From positions 1 through 7,128 of the forward strand of contig CALFUF010000104.1 in the NCBI GenBank assembly GCA_937916405.1: DNA of 7,128 nucleotides. The letters are read 5' to 3'. The notes below the pieces were generated by a model. It did not search any database. It saw only the letters and a list, made by a program, of their open reading frames with translations, and was not told where the DNA came from. Within the stretch, counting starts at the first letter, position 1, and every line of letters starts with the position of its first letter. This DNA is from an uncultured Prevotella sp. (lineage in GTDB: Bacteria; Bacteroidota; Bacteroidia; Bacteroidales; Bacteroidaceae). The position numbers and the translations under genes are program-made. Shown piece after piece: positions 5,810 to 7,128 of the stretch.

Positions 5810-7128
5810 CTATTCCGCCGGATGGACAGCACGGACGGGCATTCCGATGTAACGCGAAGAAATAGTGTAATTATTGGCAGAAGCATTCCAAAAAGAGAAA
5901 CAATTGGCTTCTTTCGTATCGGCTGAAGCCAAAGAACTTGTCCAAGAATCTCCAGATGTTCCCAACGAACGTAAATAGATTCCCTCTATGCTTCCTGCGA
6001 ATGGGAAGAAAATGCTATTACCGTTTGATACACTTGTGAACTTACGACCAGAAACGCCATTTACGGTTGTCGCCTCTTGGGTGCAATAAGCTGCATTCAG
6101 GAGCTCCTCCAACTCATCATTGGTCGGCATTCTCCAGCTTCCGCCCCAATTGACGGTTGCTGCATCGTCATCAGATTCAAGCGTCCACTTGTTATCAATT
6201 GTACCGTACCGGTCATCATGAACGTATTTGGTCATGTATTCGTCAGAACTGCAATACTTGTAATTGTTCCAGACATAACCGCCTTCCTTCCAAATCGTGT
6301 CATTGCCAACGACGGAATAGTATGGTTCCGTCTCACCCCACGCAAAGTAGTCGCCATATTCTTCGGGCTTGCTTGCGCCGACATTGCACGTAGCCCAAAG
6401 CGTTCCTGATGGTAATCCTAAGTCAACATAATCATATTTCTCAGTGTTACCACTTGGAACAAAAAAACTATAAGTATATATTAAATCACCATTATAGTAG
6501 AATTCAAACCTATAGCTCCCCGTTTTATAGTATCCTGATGTGCTTTTTCCCCAACCTTGCAATGTAATATTTCCTGCGCCAAATGTAAATTTTGCAGAAA
6601 CCTTATTGGTATATCCCAAAGGTGATGTTGAACCAATAAACAATGAACCATCGGAACCATATAATTTGTAATAAATATCACAAGTTCCCTCACTTGTACA
6701 ATTATAATTGATTTTAGGTTGAAAATATTGTGTGTGTTCAGAGTCAAATGGTAATACATTTCCATTATAATCTATATTTTTAATCGAACAAGATGTTATG
6801 GCTATATCGTAAGTACGCGATATTGAACAATTATATTTTATTGTTGGAGTTAAATATTGAGTATTATCAGCATCTAACTGAAGTTTGTTTCCATTGTAGT
6901 CCTCATTGGCAATAGTACATGAAACAATTGAAAATGGCATTTCTGAATCTTTCTTTATGTCAATAATTTCGGATTGTTCATCCCTCATTATCAACCAAAT
7001 ACCATTCCCTACAATGGCAAATTTTTCGTAAAGAGTTTCTGTCCCTTTCCTATTTGTGAATCTGATTTTTGCTGATACAAATGTTTCACCGCCTTTGTAT
7101 TCTTTGCTGATTTCCAACAATTCAAAAC
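5810..7128 (-). CDS. FISUMP-domain exported protein, 5' end missing
   Basis: The frame is open from the right edge of the window to TAG at 5812-5810. Upstream codons (F-E before TTG at 7120) are also open, so the true start lies outside; 436 residues are seen counting from that TTG. Residues 67-109 and 110-152 form a tandem 43-residue repeat (C68/C111, DYNGN 74/117, TQY 87/130, YNC 96/139). A beta-rich domain follows to about 222 (GWGKSTSGYYKTGSYRFEF). From 229 to the end is a FISUMP-like (Fib_succ_major) domain: VDLGLPSGTLWATCNVGA, GDYFAWGETEPYY, WRMPTNDELEELL, then a closing RYIGMPVRAVHP. Such domains are common in exported Bacteroidetes and Fibrobacter proteins and are of unknown biochemical role. 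No C-terminal sorting signal is seen; whether there is a lipoprotein or signal peptide cannot be told. The N-terminal coding half is much more AT-rich than the FISUMP half. Confidence 0.8.
   Translation of the reverse strand, partial: FELLEISKEYKGGETFVSAKIRFTNRKGTETLYEKFAIVGNGIWLIMRDEQSEIIDIKKDSEMPFSIVSCTIANEDYNGNKLQLDADNTQYLTPTIKYNCSISRTYDIAITSCSIKNIDYNGNVLPFDSEHTQYFQPKINYNCTSEGTCDIYYKLYGSDGSLFIGSTSPLGYTNKVSAKFTFGAGNITLQGWGKSTSGYYKTGSYRFEFYYNGDLIYTYSFFVPSGNTEKYDYVDLGLPSGTLWATCNVGASKPEEYGDYFAWGETEPYYSVVGNDTIWKEGGYVWNNYKYCSSDEYMTKYVHDDRYGTIDNKWTLESDDDAATVNWGGSWRMPTNDELEELLNAAYCTQEATTVNGVSGRKFTSVSNGNSIFFPFAGSIEGIYLRSLGTSGDSWTSSLASADTKEANCFSFWNASANNYTISSRYIGMPVRAVHPAE
6665..6922 (-). repeat. tandem 129-base coding duplication
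   Basis: Two adjacent 129-base units (6922-6794 and 6793-6665) encode the 43-residue repeats of the FISUMP gene. The protein copies share DYNGN, TQY, P-x-I and YNC at constant spacing; the DNA copies are clearly diverged (by eye roughly two thirds identical), so the duplication is not recent. Confidence 0.75.

Noticed and set aside
6077..6409. 110-residue rightward frame inside the FISUMP gene
   Set aside because: It is antisense to a well-supported domain, and its composition mirrors the coding strand.
1..7128. CRISPR array, tRNA/rRNA, insertion sequence, phage or defence system
   Set aside because: I looked for regular spaced repeats, cloverleaf-like sequences, and transposase or nuclease motifs and saw none outside the genes listed.

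Overview
The window looks like chromosomal DNA of a Bacteroidales bacterium, most likely Prevotella or a close relative. The support is: TTTG / TAnnTTTG promoters with 20-base spacing, the absence of clear Shine-Dalgarno sites, a DnaG beginning MIDRATID as in other Bacteroidales, a secreted LRR/FN3-like protein with a Prevotella-style C-terminal tail, and a C-terminal domain starting VDLGLPSGTLWATCNVGA. The genus is an inference from protein style, not from a database search.

Layout. (1) 4-1488 (+): the 3' end of a BspA-like cell-surface or secreted protein, with a last leucine-rich repeat, about four Ig/FN3-like modules and a putative type IX secretion C-terminal signal. An in-frame TGA sits at the very first bases of the window. 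(2) 1489-1832: a convergent intergenic region with a strong bidirectional terminator and a hairpin at the end of the next gene. (3) 3272-1833 (-): cardiolipin synthase with two HKD motifs and an in-frame heptanucleotide tandem repeat. (4) 5198-3279 (-): DNA primase dnaG, whose stop lies 6 bases before the synthase start, so the two probably form an operon. (5) 5199-5298: a divergent, nearly palindromic promoter region that fires dnaG (near-leaderless) to the left and a small secreted-protein gene to the right. (6) 5299-5709 (+): a small exported protein gene interrupted by an in-frame TAA. (7) 5710-5780: back-to-back hairpins, including a second copy of the hairpin found after cardiolipin synthase. 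(8) 7128-5810 (-): the 3' part of a FISUMP-type surface or secreted protein with a tandem 43-residue duplication and a sharp change in base composition between its halves.

How the genes relate: dnaG (replication priming) and the cardiolipin synthase (membrane lipid) are housekeeping genes read from one promoter. They are flanked on both sides by rapidly evolving exported-protein genes, one or two of which are decayed or partial. I found no CRISPR array, tRNA, rRNA, transposase, phage gene or defence system. The points most worth a second look are the repeat tract inside cls, the leaderless-looking palindromic dnaG promoter, the repeated terminator hairpin, and the modular build of the FISUMP gene. 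None of these amounts to a demonstrated new system.
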